A stretch of 56,250 nt of DNA, taken from Acidobacteriota bacterium (GTDB lineage: Bacteria; Acidobacteriota; Terriglobia; Versatilivoradales; Versatilivoraceae). Of the stretch, positions 17,370 to 25,988 are shown piece by piece. The translations under genes and the position numbers were made by a program. Position 1 is the first letter of the stretch. Each line of letters begins with the position of its first letter. The notes beneath the pieces are model-generated. The model searched no databases. It had not been told where the DNA came from and worked only from the letters and a program-made list of their open reading frames with translations. The DNA is taken from positions 1-56,250 of the forward strand of contig JAPPDF010000096.1 in NCBI GenBank assembly GCA_028875575.1, in the 5' to 3' direction.

Positions 17370-19055
17370 ATGAAGCTGGGATGGATTGGCTTGGTGGGCG
17401 TCGCCCTGGCGTTGACCGTCGCCTATTTTCCGAGAGAATCGGAAGAACCATTGGATACTGAAATGAGTTGGAACGCTTCGGGTCATGTCGGGGCGGTGGC
17501 CGCGGGCGACAGTCGCGCGGTGGACGCCGGGATCGAGATTCTGCGTGAGGGCGGCAATGCCGCCGATGCCGCCGTCGCCGTCATCCTGGCGCTCAGCGTG
17601 ACCGACTACGGGCAATACTGCATCGGTGGAGAGGTCCCGTTTCTCATTTACGACACCCGGCGTGAGGCCGTGGAGGTGCTCTCGGGTCAGGGAGCGGCCC
17701 CCAAGCTGGCGACGCTGGAGCATTTCAGCAAGATCGGCGGGATTCCGGAGGGAGGGGATCCCAACAACCTCCAGGCTGCGGCAGTCCCGGCAGTCATCGA
17801 CCTGTGCGTGACCGCGCTGGAGCGGTACGGCACCCGAACCTTTGCCCAGGCCGCCCGCCCCGTGGTGGAGATCCTGGACGCCGGTCAGGAACCCTGGCAC
17901 CCGAAACTGGCCGGAACGCTGCGGCGCCTGATCGAGGCCGAAACGCAGGCCGAAGGAGATCGGCTTCAGGGACTGCGCGCCGTATCCGACCGCTTCTACC
18001 GGGGAGACATCGCCGAAGAGTTGGATGCCTGGTACCGGAAGCATGGCGGACTGCTGCGGAAGGAGGACCTGGCCGCCCACCGGACCTGGGTGGAGGAGCC
18101 GGTTGCCATCGACTATCGGGGCTATACCGTCTGCAAGGCCGGGGCCTGGACCCAGGGGCCCTATCTCTCCCAAACGCTTCGATTGCTGGAGGGGTACGAC
18201 CTCCGGCAAATGGGCCATCTTTCGGCCGACTACATCCACGTGGTCGCCGAGGCCATGAAGCTGGCGCTGGCCGACCGCGATCGCTACTACGGCGATCCGC
18301 GTTTTGTGGAAGTGCCTCTGGACAGCCTCCTGTCGGATCCCTACACGCTTTTGCGCCGACCGCTGATCGACCTCGCCAAGGCCTCGCTCGAGGTTCGCCC
18401 GGGAGATCCCTACGGCATGCGTCCGATCCAGGTGTCCAGCAAGCAGGTTCCACGCAGTGTCGGCGAGTCCAGCGATACCACCACCTGCGTGGTGGCCGAC
18501 CGTTGGGGCAACGTGGTGGCGGCCACCCCCAGCGGATGGGGCAGCCAGGTGGATGAAGGCGGAAGCACGGGCGTTACCCACGGGACCCGCCTGGTCAGCC
18601 TGAATACCTGGGAGGGACACCCCAACGTGGTGGCTCCCGGCAAACGGCCCCGTATCACATTGACGCCCACCATCGTTCTCAAGCAGGGCAAGCCGGTCAT
18701 CGCCATCAGCGTGGCCGGGGGCGATCATCAGGACCAGGTGAGCCTGCAGTTGCTGCTGGACGCCATCGAATTCGGGATGGAGCCGGCTCGGGCCGTCACC
18801 GTTCCACGCTTCGCCACCGCTCATCACACGGGATCCTTCAGCCAGCCTGCTCCCCAGTTGGGAAGCCTGAGCCTCTATGAGGGCACTGACCAGGGGGTAG
18901 CCGACGATCTCAAGAGCCGCGGCCACCGCCTGCAATTCGTGGAGCGGGTGGCCAGTCCGGTCATGCTTCAGGTGGACCCGGAAGAGGGAACGGTTCTGGT
19001 GGCCGGCGATCCCAAGGCGGGCCGCCACGCCGCGGCATTGGAGAGTGAGGAGTGA
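17370..19055 (+). CDS. gamma-glutamyltransferase family protein
   Basis: A 561-residue Ntn-hydrolase that in the family self-cleaves to two subunits and transfers or hydrolyses gamma-glutamyl groups (glutathione and related compounds). GGNAADAAVAV and the large-subunit core are typical. The autocleavage/nucleophile threonine should be T370 in SSDTTTCVVAD, where most enzymes have TTH, so the histidine is replaced by threonine. The N-terminal hydrophobic segment (about residues 5-18) predicts export or membrane anchoring. ATG 17370 has GGGAGG upstream. It ends just before the DUF2141 gene. Confidence 0.88.
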   Translation: MKLGWIGLVGVALALTVAYFPRESEEPLDTEMSWNASGHVGAVAAGDSRAVDAGIEILREGGNAADAAVAVILALSVTDYGQYCIGGEVPFLIYDTRREAVEVLSGQGAAPKLATLEHFSKIGGIPEGGDPNNLQAAAVPAVIDLCVTALERYGTRTFAQAARPVVEILDAGQEPWHPKLAGTLRRLIEAETQAEGDRLQGLRAVSDRFYRGDIAEELDAWYRKHGGLLRKEDLAAHRTWVEEPVAIDYRGYTVCKAGAWTQGPYLSQTLRLLEGYDLRQMGHLSADYIHVVAEAMKLALADRDRYYGDPRFVEVPLDSLLSDPYTLLRRPLIDLAKASLEVRPGDPYGMRPIQVSSKQVPRSVGESSDTTTCVVADRWGNVVAATPSGWGSQVDEGGSTGVTHGTRLVSLNTWEGHPNVVAPGKRPRITLTPTIVLKQGKPVIAISVAGGDHQDQVSLQLLLDAIEFGMEPARAVTVPRFATAHHTGSFSQPAPQLGSLSLYEGTDQGVADDLKSRGHRLQFVERVASPVMLQVDPEEGTVLVAGDPKAGRHAAALESEE

Positions 19056-19189
19056 TGCAGGTCAAGCGCGCCCACGAATTCCGCCGTGCTCGCCGCGGAT
19101 TCTCGGAGTGGAAGCGTTCTCGGTTGAATCATTGGCCTGACCCTCAACCAGTTTTGGTACTCGTCTCATTCAGGGGAAGGAACAGGCCC

Positions 19190-19636
19190 ATGCGACACTC
19201 AATTCCCGTTTCAGTTGCCCTCCTGCTGCTGTTTTCCAGCATCCCCGAATCCCTGTTTGCGGCCTCCAGGGTAGCTGTCACCGTCAACAAGGTCAGGCCC
19301 GGAAGGGGAAAGTTGCACATTACGCTGGTCAACAAGGCACAGTTTCTGATGCGGAAGAAGTTGAAAAAGCCCTTGCAGAAAGGCATCGTCAAGCCATTGG
19401 GCAAGTCGGTTCAGTATGAGTTCCAGGATGTGCCCCCGGGGGATTACGCGGTTCAGGTGCTGCAGGACTTCGACGAAGACGGATTTATGACCGACAACTG
19501 GCTGGGTCTTCCTAAAGAGCCTTGGGGGATGTCCAACAATCCGCCCGTCGGACTCGGTGGGCCGAAATGGGAGCGCGCCAAGTTTACCGTCACCGAGAGC
19601 TCCGAGGTGGTGAAGGTCAGCCTTGACTTGAGATAG
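19190..19636 (+). CDS. DUF2141 exported protein
   Basis: A 148-residue protein with a clear signal peptide (MRHSIPVSVALLLLFSSIP, cleavage near AASR). The core has the DUF2141 pattern: Y-x-F-x-D-V-P-P-G-D-Y-A, then HDDN-like DFDEDGFMTDNWLG, and GLPKEPWGMSNN. The family is small, exported and of unknown function. The frame runs back to overlap the gamma-glutamyltransferase stop, but ATG 19190 restores a normal signal peptide and has AAGGAA upstream. Confidence 0.88.
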   Translation: MRHSIPVSVALLLLFSSIPESLFAASRVAVTVNKVRPGRGKLHITLVNKAQFLMRKKLKKPLQKGIVKPLGKSVQYEFQDVPPGDYAVQVLQDFDEDGFMTDNWLGLPKEPWGMSNNPPVGLGGPKWERAKFTVTESSEVVKVSLDLR

Positions 19637-19669
19637 ATCGGGAAAGCGAGGGTGCAACCCCTTTGCCCC

Positions 19670-20788
19670 TCAGTGGAACCGACCCGGAGAGAACGCGGCG
19701 GGGGCCGCGCCGGAAGGCTCTCGCAGGACCAGGCTGGCGGCCAGAAGTCCTACCGAGTAGCTGGCGGCCACACCGTGCCCTGCCAGCCCCGCCAGCCAGA
19801 AGAACCCCTCCACCGAAGAGTCCCATCCCACTACCAATCGACCGTCGGGAGCCAGGGTTCTGAGTCCGGCCCAGGATCGCCGAATGGGCAGGTCGGCCAG
19901 CCTGGGGTAGTAGCGGGTCACCTTGTCGGCCAGCATTTGCAGGGCTGCCGGATCGTCTGCCGCAAGACCGGGTTCTTGAGCTTCTTCGTCACATGGGCAG
20001 AGGAGAAGGCCGCCCGATTCGGGGCGAAAGTAGAGGTCCCGGCTGAGGTCCCAGACGATGGGCCATTGGGACTCGACCCAGTCCAGGGGCTCGGTCACGA
20101 ACAGATGGCGGCGGTAGGGAACCAGCGGAACCGGAGAGGCCCCGGCCAATTGCCCGATCTGTCGGGCCCAGGCGCCGGCCGCGTTGACAACAATATCGGC
20201 TTTTATTTCTTCGGATTCGGTTTGGACGCCGCAAACCCTGCCCTGGCGGACCACAATCCGGCGCAGCGGGCTCGAAGTTTTCAGCCGGGCTCCCAGCGAG
20301 GCTGCCGCCTTCAGATAACCTTGCAGGAGGTTGTGGATGTCGACCACCCCGTCGGTCGGGCACCACAAGCCCCCCTCGGCCGGAGAACCCTCCAGGATCG
20401 GCACGGCCTCGACGATGCGTTCGATGGGCCACCATTCCGCCGGCACCCCGCGTTCGCAACTGCGGGCGCCGTCCTGCTTCAGCCTGGCCGAGTCCCCGGC
20501 CGAGGCCAGCAAGAAGGAGCCATTCTGTTCGAAGTGGGTTTCGAGCGGCCAATCCCGGGGCAGATTGCGAAGGAAGGCCGCTCCCCCTCGGGCCAGGGCG
20601 GCAATGGATTCGTGAGGCACCACTTGGCGCACCATGGCCGCGTTTTGTCCCGAGGCATGCATCCCGGGAACCTCTTCCTGTTCCAGGATGGTGACCCGTT
20701 CCATGCCCATGCGGGCCAGGTGAAAGGCCGTGGCTGCTCCGGCAAACCCGGCGCCCACCACCACAATGGAGGGCTGATGGTTGCTCAC
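19670..20788 (-). CDS. FAD-dependent oxidoreductase (DAO/glycine oxidase-like)
   Basis: A 372-residue flavoprotein of the D-amino-acid oxidase/sarcosine oxidase superfamily. The N-terminal Rossmann motif is GAGFAGAATAFHLA, the acidic ribose-binding residue lies in VTILEQE, and a C-terminal GLRTLAPDGRLVVGW segment is typical. It probably oxidises an amine or a 2-hydroxy/amino acid. The start is GTG. It is divergent from the epimerase-like gene, separated by about 130 bases; the neighbourhood of epimerase, Rieske and amidohydrolase genes suggests small-molecule catabolism. The substrate is unknown. Confidence 0.87.
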   Translation of the reverse strand: MSNHQPSIVVVGAGFAGAATAFHLARMGMERVTILEQEEVPGMHASGQNAAMVRQVVPHESIAALARGGAAFLRNLPRDWPLETHFEQNGSFLLASAGDSARLKQDGARSCERGVPAEWWPIERIVEAVPILEGSPAEGGLWCPTDGVVDIHNLLQGYLKAAASLGARLKTSSPLRRIVVRQGRVCGVQTESEEIKADIVVNAAGAWARQIGQLAGASPVPLVPYRRHLFVTEPLDWVESQWPIVWDLSRDLYFRPESGGLLLCPCDEEAQEPGLAADDPAALQMLADKVTRYYPRLADLPIRRSWAGLRTLAPDGRLVVGWDSSVEGFFWLAGLAGHGVAASYSVGLLAASLVLREPSGAAPAAFSPGRFH

Positions 20789-20920
20789 GGGAAGAATCCG
20801 ATGTTGAGGTTCAGAAACGGCCGCCCGCGCGCACTCGTGCCGGGAGTGTTCCTTGCGGGCGGCCGTCCGCTATTGAGATAATGCAGTTCCAGCTAGTCCG
20901 TTCGCGAAAGGAACTCTGCC

Positions 20921-21796
20921 ATGAAATTCGCCATGCACAACTGGATGCGCCAGGAATCCATTGAAACCACTATCGAGCGCCTCCACCGCCTCGGTTATGA
21001 CGGGATCGAGATCAGTGGAGAACCGACCCAATATGATACAAGCCAGGTCGCCCGATTGCTGGAAAAGTACCAGTTGGCTTGCTGGGGCTCACACAGCATC
21101 ATGATGCCGGGGCGGGACCTGGTATCCGAGGAGGCATCGGTTCGGGCCGAAACAGTGAAGTACATGCAGGCCTGCGTGCGCATGGTTCATGAGCTTGGCG
21201 GGTCGATTTTCGTGATTTTCCCCAGTGAGTGCAACCGGCTCGCGCGGGTGGCCGGTCCGGACCAGGAATGGAGGTGGGGGATCGAAGGGGTCCGCCAGAT
21301 TGCCGAATATGCTGCCGAGCGCGGTATTCGCGTCGGTGTCGAAGCCCTGAACCGGTTCGAGACCCATTTCATCAACCGCCACGATCAGGCCCTGGCGCTG
21401 GCCGACGAGGTGGGGCCGGAAGTGGGCGTGGCTCTGGATGCCTTTCACATGAACATCGAGGAAGTCGACCCCCTGCAGGCCATACGCAACGTGGGCTCGC
21501 GCCTGATCGATTTCCACGTTGCCGACAACAACCGGCGGCCGCCGGGACAGGGAAGCTACGACTGGAAAGCAGTGATCCGGACCCTGCGAGAGGTGGGGTA
21601 CGACTCCTATCTCACCCAGGAATTTGTCAATCCCGTCGATCGAACCCCCCTTGGAGTCCGGAAGGAGGCCGGGTCGGGAGAGGTCTCCGCCGACATGCTG
21701 AAATTCCTGCAGGATCACGGATCGGGCGTGATCAGCACCGAGGAGTACGACGAATCGGTCCGGCAAGGCATTACCTACCTGAAAACGCTCGTGTGA
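20921..21796 (+). CDS. sugar phosphate isomerase/epimerase, ketose 3-epimerase-like
   Basis: A 291-residue TIM-barrel protein of the AP-endonuclease-2/xylose-isomerase-like superfamily. VEALNRFETHFIN closely resembles the D-tagatose/D-psicose 3-epimerase signature, and metal ligands can be assigned to the glutamate there, the D in ALDAFH, the H in DFHVAD and the E in TQEF. Hence a ketose or related polyol epimerase is plausible. AAAGGA precedes the ATG. It converges with the Rieske gene ten bases downstream. Confidence 0.85.
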   Translation: MKFAMHNWMRQESIETTIERLHRLGYDGIEISGEPTQYDTSQVARLLEKYQLACWGSHSIMMPGRDLVSEEASVRAETVKYMQACVRMVHELGGSIFVIFPSECNRLARVAGPDQEWRWGIEGVRQIAEYAAERGIRVGVEALNRFETHFINRHDQALALADEVGPEVGVALDAFHMNIEEVDPLQAIRNVGSRLIDFHVADNNRRPPGQGSYDWKAVIRTLREVGYDSYLTQEFVNPVDRTPLGVRKEAGSGEVSADMLKFLQDHGSGVISTEEYDESVRQGITYLKTLV

Positions 21797-21806
21797 AGGG
21801 CGCCTG

Positions 21807-22229
21807 TCACACGTGCAGAACGATCCATTGGCGTTCCACCGTCACCGGAAAGGTCTCCACACTGGGTTCATTCTCCGCCCGGGATCCTGAACGGGCGGGT
21901 TCCACCGTTACCGGATAGACCTTCAGCTTCACCCCGTCCGGCTTGTGGACCGACCTGCCGGTTGTCACATCGAACTCCCACCCGTGCCAGGGACAGCGGA
22001 TGATTCGGCCCTCGAGGCCGTAGCGAAACTCCCCTACCGGAGAGGGAAGCATGGTGCCGGTCACTTGCCCCAGGCAGAGGGGGCCTCTCTGGTGGGGGCA
22101 GAGGTTGAGCAGCGCGTGGTAGCTGCCCCCGATGTTGAAGACACCGATGGAACGCCCGCGGGCATCCACGATCTTGCGCTCTCCCGGCTGCAGTTCCTCG
22201 GTGGTGCACACCCGGTACCGCTTAGCCAT
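21807..22229 (-). CDS. Rieske [2Fe-2S] domain protein
   Basis: A 140-residue stand-alone Rieske ferredoxin-like protein. Cluster ligands are C44-P-H46 and C79-P-W-H82. The spacing between the two pairs is about 32 residues instead of the usual 15-17, because of a GTMLPS insertion seen in some soluble Rieske proteins. It probably passes electrons to an oxygenase or dehydrogenase. It begins inside the end of the amidohydrolase gene (eight-base overlap), so the two are coupled. No oxygenase alpha subunit is adjacent. Confidence 0.9.
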   Translation of the reverse strand: MAKRYRVCTTEELQPGERKIVDARGRSIGVFNIGGSYHALLNLCPHQRGPLCLGQVTGTMLPSPVGEFRYGLEGRIIRCPWHGWEFDVTTGRSVHKPDGVKLKVYPVTVEPARSGSRAENEPSVETFPVTVERQWIVLHV

Positions 22230-23367
22230 TCCTTTGCTCCTCGACGTCCGGGGCTTGGTTTTCCAAGCTGTAGAGTTCCTGGGCATTTCGCCAGAAAATG
22301 CGTTCACCCAGCTCTTTTGGTACTTTGGGAAAGGCCGCCAAAGGAGAATCGAAGTCCCAATGGGGATAGTCGCTGGCGAACATCAGGACACGGTCGGCTC
22401 TCATCATCTCGAACAGCTCCAGCAACTGTGAGGTCCTGGGGGGCTCCTCAATGGGCTGGCTGGTGAAGCGCACGTGCTCCAGAATGGTCTCGCTGGGCAG
22501 ACGCTTCAACCAGGGGGTTTGAATGCGCAAGGCCTTGTAGTTCTTGTCGAAGCGCCACATCAAGTGAGGGACCCAGCCGAAGCCGCCTTCGATGCATACG
22601 AACTTGAGCCCGGGGAATTTCTCGAATACCCCTTCGGATACCAGGCTGACCAGTTGGGCCATGTAGCTCTGACTGATGTTGGTGTGTTTTTCGAAGTAGC
22701 TGGACGGGTACCCGGCCGAGGTGGGCGGCCCGGAGATCCCAGATCCCTCGTGGCCGGGATGTATGGCCACCGGCAGGTTGCATTCCTGAGCGGCCTCGTA
22801 GATGGGGTGGTAGAAGGGATTCCCGTAGGGGATGCGCGAGGCCGAGGTCATGATGGTCTGCTTGATGCGCGGGTGCCCGCCCAGGCGGCGGATTTCCCGG
22901 GCCGCCGCGGCCGGGTTCTGGGGCGCGATCGCCAGGGAGCCGAACAGGCGCGGGTCCTCGCCAAGCCAGGCTTCGATCAGCCAGTCGTTGTAGGCTCCAG
23001 CCATCACCGGGGCGTAGTAGTAATCGGCCGAGGTGCCGATGCCCACGATCTCGGCGCCCGTCAGGATGGCGTAGTCGATGTCGTAAGCGTCCAGCAGTTG
23101 CTTGCGCATCGTCCGGTAGCAGGATCCGGGAGGCCCGCCCCTGGGAGGGAAGGCGTCGCGCCGCAGCACCCCGATCGGATTGGCGTAACCGGTGCCGGCC
23201 GTGTCCGGAATGGGAAATCCGCGCTCGCGCATGCCGGCGGGCAGATAGGGCTTGAGATCGTTCCAGCAGCGGGGTTGGTTGTGGACGTCGGTGTCGATCA
23301 GCGACAGGCGGCGGCCTCGCTTCCTGCCGGCCTTTTTCGTGGGATCGGCGTTGTCTTGGTGCCCCAT
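22222..23367 (-). CDS. amidohydrolase family 2 protein
   Basis: A 381-residue TIM-barrel metal-dependent hydrolase or decarboxylase (ACMSD/amidohydrolase_2 family). The N-terminal D-x-H occurs as IDTDVHNQ, a histidine lies in AIHPGHEG, and the closing aspartate in FASDYPHWDFD, so the metal site seems intact. Relatives include 2-amino-3-carboxymuconate semialdehyde decarboxylase and gamma-resorcylate decarboxylase. The start MGHQDNADP is preferred over longer frames, which lack homology. It is followed by the Rieske gene with overlap. Confidence 0.88.
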   Translation of the reverse strand: MGHQDNADPTKKAGRKRGRRLSLIDTDVHNQPRCWNDLKPYLPAGMRERGFPIPDTAGTGYANPIGVLRRDAFPPRGGPPGSCYRTMRKQLLDAYDIDYAILTGAEIVGIGTSADYYYAPVMAGAYNDWLIEAWLGEDPRLFGSLAIAPQNPAAAAREIRRLGGHPRIKQTIMTSASRIPYGNPFYHPIYEAAQECNLPVAIHPGHEGSGISGPPTSAGYPSSYFEKHTNISQSYMAQLVSLVSEGVFEKFPGLKFVCIEGGFGWVPHLMWRFDKNYKALRIQTPWLKRLPSETILEHVRFTSQPIEEPPRTSQLLELFEMMRADRVLMFASDYPHWDFDSPLAAFPKVPKELGERIFWRNAQELYSLENQAPDVEEQRNG

Positions 23368-23535
23368 CGTCTTTCCGGTGGTTGCCAAATGAATGGGAAT
23401 GAGCGGCCGCTGTCGCTCATTTCCGATGCTGCAAGAATCTACCGCTCCCGGCATTTTCCCCCGATCCGGACCCAAAAGACAACGGCTTCCCGCATCCGGC
23501 TTGCTGGAAGCAAACGCCGGCGCCGGATGTCGGGA

Positions 23536-23598
23536 GCCGGTTCAAAGGCAAGCAGGGCCAAAGTTTTTATTCACATCGATGCACAGGATGCACAGGAT
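23536..23598 (+). repeat. MITE-like element, left arm only (copy C)
   Basis: CACATCGATGCACAGGATGC (and the following ACAGGAT) repeats the left terminal arm of the elements at 12343 and 54174. The 35 bases before it (CCGGTTCAAAG through the T-run) also match the flank of the 54174 copy, so homology begins near 23536. No right arm is found nearby; the sequence changes after 23598. Confidence 0.7.
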
Positions 23599-23719
23599 TT
23601 TTTCTGGAGACGGGCGGGGGGCGTGCACGCGGGCAAACGGGAGCTTCCCAAAGGGAGCTTGTCGGCTTTCAGAGAAGTCGCCGGACGGATATTCCCCCAA
23701 CCGCACGACCGGGTGGAAA

Positions 23720-23930
23720 CCCCCGGGAGCGCGGGCGTCCCGCCCGCATGCACTCCCGTTCGGTTCCGCTGAGTTTCCCTGCGATGCGGCACCCGGCCAC
23801 CCTGCCGGCAGGTACGGCATGTGCTCGGCCGAAGTAGAGTCCTGGCGCCGTTGCCGGTCGAGCCAGGTGGAGGAGATGAACGAGGCTGCGGGAAGACTTG
23901 TGCGGGCGGGACGCCCGCGCTCCCGGGGGG
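23720..23930. repeat. inverted pair of GCGGGCGTCCCGCCCGC repeats
   Basis: CCCCGGGAGCGCGGGCGTCC with its continuation CGCCCGCA (to about 23748) is perfectly inverted at 23901-23928. Each arm also holds its own GCGGGCG/CGCCCGC palindrome. This motif is a known kind of dispersed intergenic repeat that gives spurious GRDARAPG-like peptides. The two arms and the roughly 150 bases between them could be a non-autonomous mobile unit. Confidence 0.7.
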
Positions 23931-23961
23931 GCTTCATTCCCTGACGTCGTCGTACTTGATC

Positions 23962-24051
23962 CGCAATCAGGTGGCAGTCCCCTATGCCCCGTGGGACCTG
24001 TTCGAACTTCGGCGCGTCTTGATGGACGACTGGGCATGCCATTGCCAGCAA
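23962..24051 (+). pseudogene. C-terminal remnant of a tyrosine integrase
   Basis: Translation gives NQVAVPYAPWDLFELRRVLM then DDWACHC, which lines up with the C-terminus of the intact integrase downstream (NRVEAAYARSDLFERRRRLM, DDWAGYL). The catalytic tyrosine position is present, but nothing upstream resembles the rest of an integrase; the GCGGGCG repeat takes its place. It is a fossil from an earlier integration at the same locus. Confidence 0.75.
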
Positions 24052-24177
24052 GATCCATCGTCGTCCATTTAAGTCTATAACGGACTGTATATTCAGTGAT
24101 TTAAAACAATACACCATGAATCAGCCTGGCCCGTAACTTCCCTTGCAATCCATAATCAACCCCCATATAATAGGGGG

Positions 24178-25389
24178 ATGCATACTGTAATGGATCCCGC
24201 CCACACTCCGCGAAAAACCAAACCCAGGGGCTGCCATCCCGACAAGGCCCTGTCGGCTCCCTTCCTGCGTTCCGCTCCGCCGGGAAGACACGCCGACGGC
24301 AACGGGTTGTACCTGTTCGTGCAGCCCAGCGGAACCCGGAGCTGGATTCAGCGGCTGGTCGTTCGCGGCCGACGCCGCGAGCTAGGTCTCGGCAGCGTCC
24401 GGTTGGTCTCGCTGGCCGAGGCCCGCGAAAAGGCGCTGGCCAACCGCAAGCTCGCCCGTGAAGGTGGAGACCCCCTGGCCGAGAAGCGCCGCGCCGAAGG
24501 CATACCGAGCTTCTCGGAAGCCGCCGCGCGCGTGCTGGAACAGAAGCGGGCCGGCTGGCGCAGCCGGAGTCACGCGCAGAGCTGGCTGAGCGGCATGGAA
24601 CGCTACGCCTTCCCGCGCATCGGGAAGATGCCGGTCTCTGAGGTGTCGAGCGCCGACGTGCTGGAGATTCTCTCGCCGATATGGCACGTCAAGCCGGATA
24701 TGGCCGGGAAGCTGCGCCAGCACATGCGGGCGGTGTTAGAATGGGCCGTGGCGATGGAGCTTCGCCTCGACAACCCCTGCGACCGCGTGGGACCGGTCCT
24801 GGGGCCTCAACACAAGGTGGTCGAGCACATGCGGGCCTTGCCTCACGGCAAGGTGCCGGCGGCCATCCGGACGGTGCGGGCATCGACGGGAGCGCCGGGC
24901 GTCAAGCTGGCCTTCGAGTTTCTAGTGCTCACGGCGGCCAGGTGGGGCGAGGTGCGATGGGCCGAGTGGTCGGAGATCGATCGAGACGAGGGTGTGTGGA
25001 CCCTCCCGGCGAAGCGGACGAAGGCGAACCGCCGGCACCGGGTGCCGCTGTGTGGACGTGCCCTGGAGATCCTTGAGGCGACGCGGGCGCTCGGGGACGG
25101 AACCGGTACACTGGTGTTCACCGGCCGGCCCGGGAGAGCGATCGAGGAGAAGCAGCTGCGCCGGCTGCTCGGGAAGCACAAGATCGCAGCCGTACCGCAT
25201 GGGTTCCGATCCAGTTTCCGGGACTGGGCGGCCGAGGCAACCGACCATCCCCGCGAGGTCATCGAGGCGGCCCTGGCGCACGTGGTCCGGAACAGGGTCG
25301 AGGCGGCCTATGCGCGCTCGGACCTGTTCGAGCGCCGGCGCCGGCTCATGGACGATTGGGCCGGCTACCTGGCTGCCCCGGCTGGCTGA
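24178..25389 (+). CDS. tyrosine-type site-specific integrase (DUF4102-containing)
   Basis: A 403-residue P4-type phage/island integrase. It has an N-terminal DUF4102 arm-binding domain (about 27-105, with DGNGLYLFV and SLAEAREKA), a core-binding domain (about 110-205), and a catalytic domain. The catalytic set is complete: R255 (AARWGEV), K279 or K282 (AKRTKANRRHRVPL), H341-x-x-R344 (HGFRSSFRDW), H368 and nucleophile Y378. It should excise or integrate a genomic island. Related integrases are frequent in Alphaproteobacteria. Broken relatives lie on both sides. Confidence 0.94.
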   Translation: MHTVMDPAHTPRKTKPRGCHPDKALSAPFLRSAPPGRHADGNGLYLFVQPSGTRSWIQRLVVRGRRRELGLGSVRLVSLAEAREKALANRKLAREGGDPLAEKRRAEGIPSFSEAAARVLEQKRAGWRSRSHAQSWLSGMERYAFPRIGKMPVSEVSSADVLEILSPIWHVKPDMAGKLRQHMRAVLEWAVAMELRLDNPCDRVGPVLGPQHKVVEHMRALPHGKVPAAIRTVRASTGAPGVKLAFEFLVLTAARWGEVRWAEWSEIDRDEGVWTLPAKRTKANRRHRVPLCGRALEILEATRALGDGTGTLVFTGRPGRAIEEKQLRRLLGKHKIAAVPHGFRSSFRDWAAEATDHPREVIEAALAHVVRNRVEAAYARSDLFERRRRLMDDWAGYLAAPAG

Positions 25390-25503
25390 TCCACCGTTCA
25401 GCAGCGCTCGATGGCCTTCCCACCACCAGCACCCCTCTCGTGCGGCGCGCCCGGCGAGGCGGCGGGGACAGCGGGGCCGGTCCGCAACGCGTAATAAAGG
25501 AGA

Positions 25504-25554
25504 GCCAGCCTACCCAGTGTCATACACTGGGGCTGGCGAGGGGCTCCGCCCCTT
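25504..25554 (+). terminator. hairpins after the integrase gene
   Basis: GCCAGC-CTA-CCCAGTG and CACTGGG-GCTGGC pair around a TCATA loop (25504-25537), followed by AGGGGC-TCC-GCCCCT (about 25540-25554). There is no U-run, so this may be a terminator needing help or a structured recombination region rather than a simple intrinsic terminator. Confidence 0.4.
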
Positions 25555-25663
25555 CGAACCCCGACCGGGGGGAGTTCCCCCCTGCCCCCCATCACCCCCG
25601 CCGCTCCCTTCTCTCACTCCCATAACGGAGGCCTCGATGACGCGACAAGCGACACCGACGGGG

Positions 25664-25736
25664 CTGTTGCGGCGTTTCGGGGAAGCATTCGACCACAACG
25701 GCGAGGGCTCCGTCCTCTGAGAGAAAGGGGTTGTGG
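25664..25736 (+). repeat. inverted repeat, left copy, bracketing the ECF module
   Basis: TGCGGCGTTTCGGGGAAG, GACCACAACGGCGAGGGCT and CCTCTGAGAGAAA recur in inverted orientation at 28905-28977, at roughly 80 percent identity over 73 bases by eye. An ATG with GGAGG at 25637 opens a 27-codon frame through it ending FDHNGEGSVL; the other copy reads FDHNGEGFRPLREKR. It may be the tail or head of a former gene. Confidence 0.65.
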
Positions 25737-25803
25737 GTAGCAGGATCCCCGTCATGTTAGACCACCCCCCGTGGGAAAGTCGGGGCCAACCATCCCGGCC
25801 CCA

Positions 25804-25890
25804 CGCACGAAGGGGAACCGCGCACACCGGGTCCCGCTGTGCCGTAGCGCCCTGGAGGTCCTGGAGGAGGCGCGGGCGCTCAGCTCCTGA
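25804..25890 (+). pseudogene. internal remnant of a second tyrosine integrase
   Basis: Translation reads RTKGNRAHRVPLCRSALEVL then EEARALSS and a stop. It matches residues 280-308 of the intact integrase (RTKANRRHRVPLCGRALEIL). Flanks show no further integrase homology. This is a second, independent fossil downstream of the intact gene. Confidence 0.75.
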
Positions 25891-25988
25891 CACTTTCGGT
25901 GCCCAAAAACGTGCCATTTTCAATGCCCAAAACCCTGCAATTTTCGATGCCCATTGACAGTTGGGAATCGCCGCCTACCAGGCAAAGC

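Noticed and set aside
17280-19028. 582-codon reverse frame opposite the gamma-glutamyltransferase
   Set aside because: Shadow with composition-biased translation and no recognised domain.
22474-23772. 432-codon plus-strand frame opposite the amidohydrolase and across the repeats
   Set aside because: Its C-terminal part translates the repeat elements and its body is antisense to an intact hydrolase.
23821-24080. Small frames with GRDARAPG and GGTPALPGG peptides
   Set aside because: They are translations of the GCGGGCG palindromic repeat, a known source of false small proteins; only the integrase-like tail is meaningful.
24178-25389. tRNA-gene attachment site next to the integrase
   Set aside because: P4-type integrases often use tRNA ends, but no tRNA gene or partial tRNA repeat was found on either side in this window.
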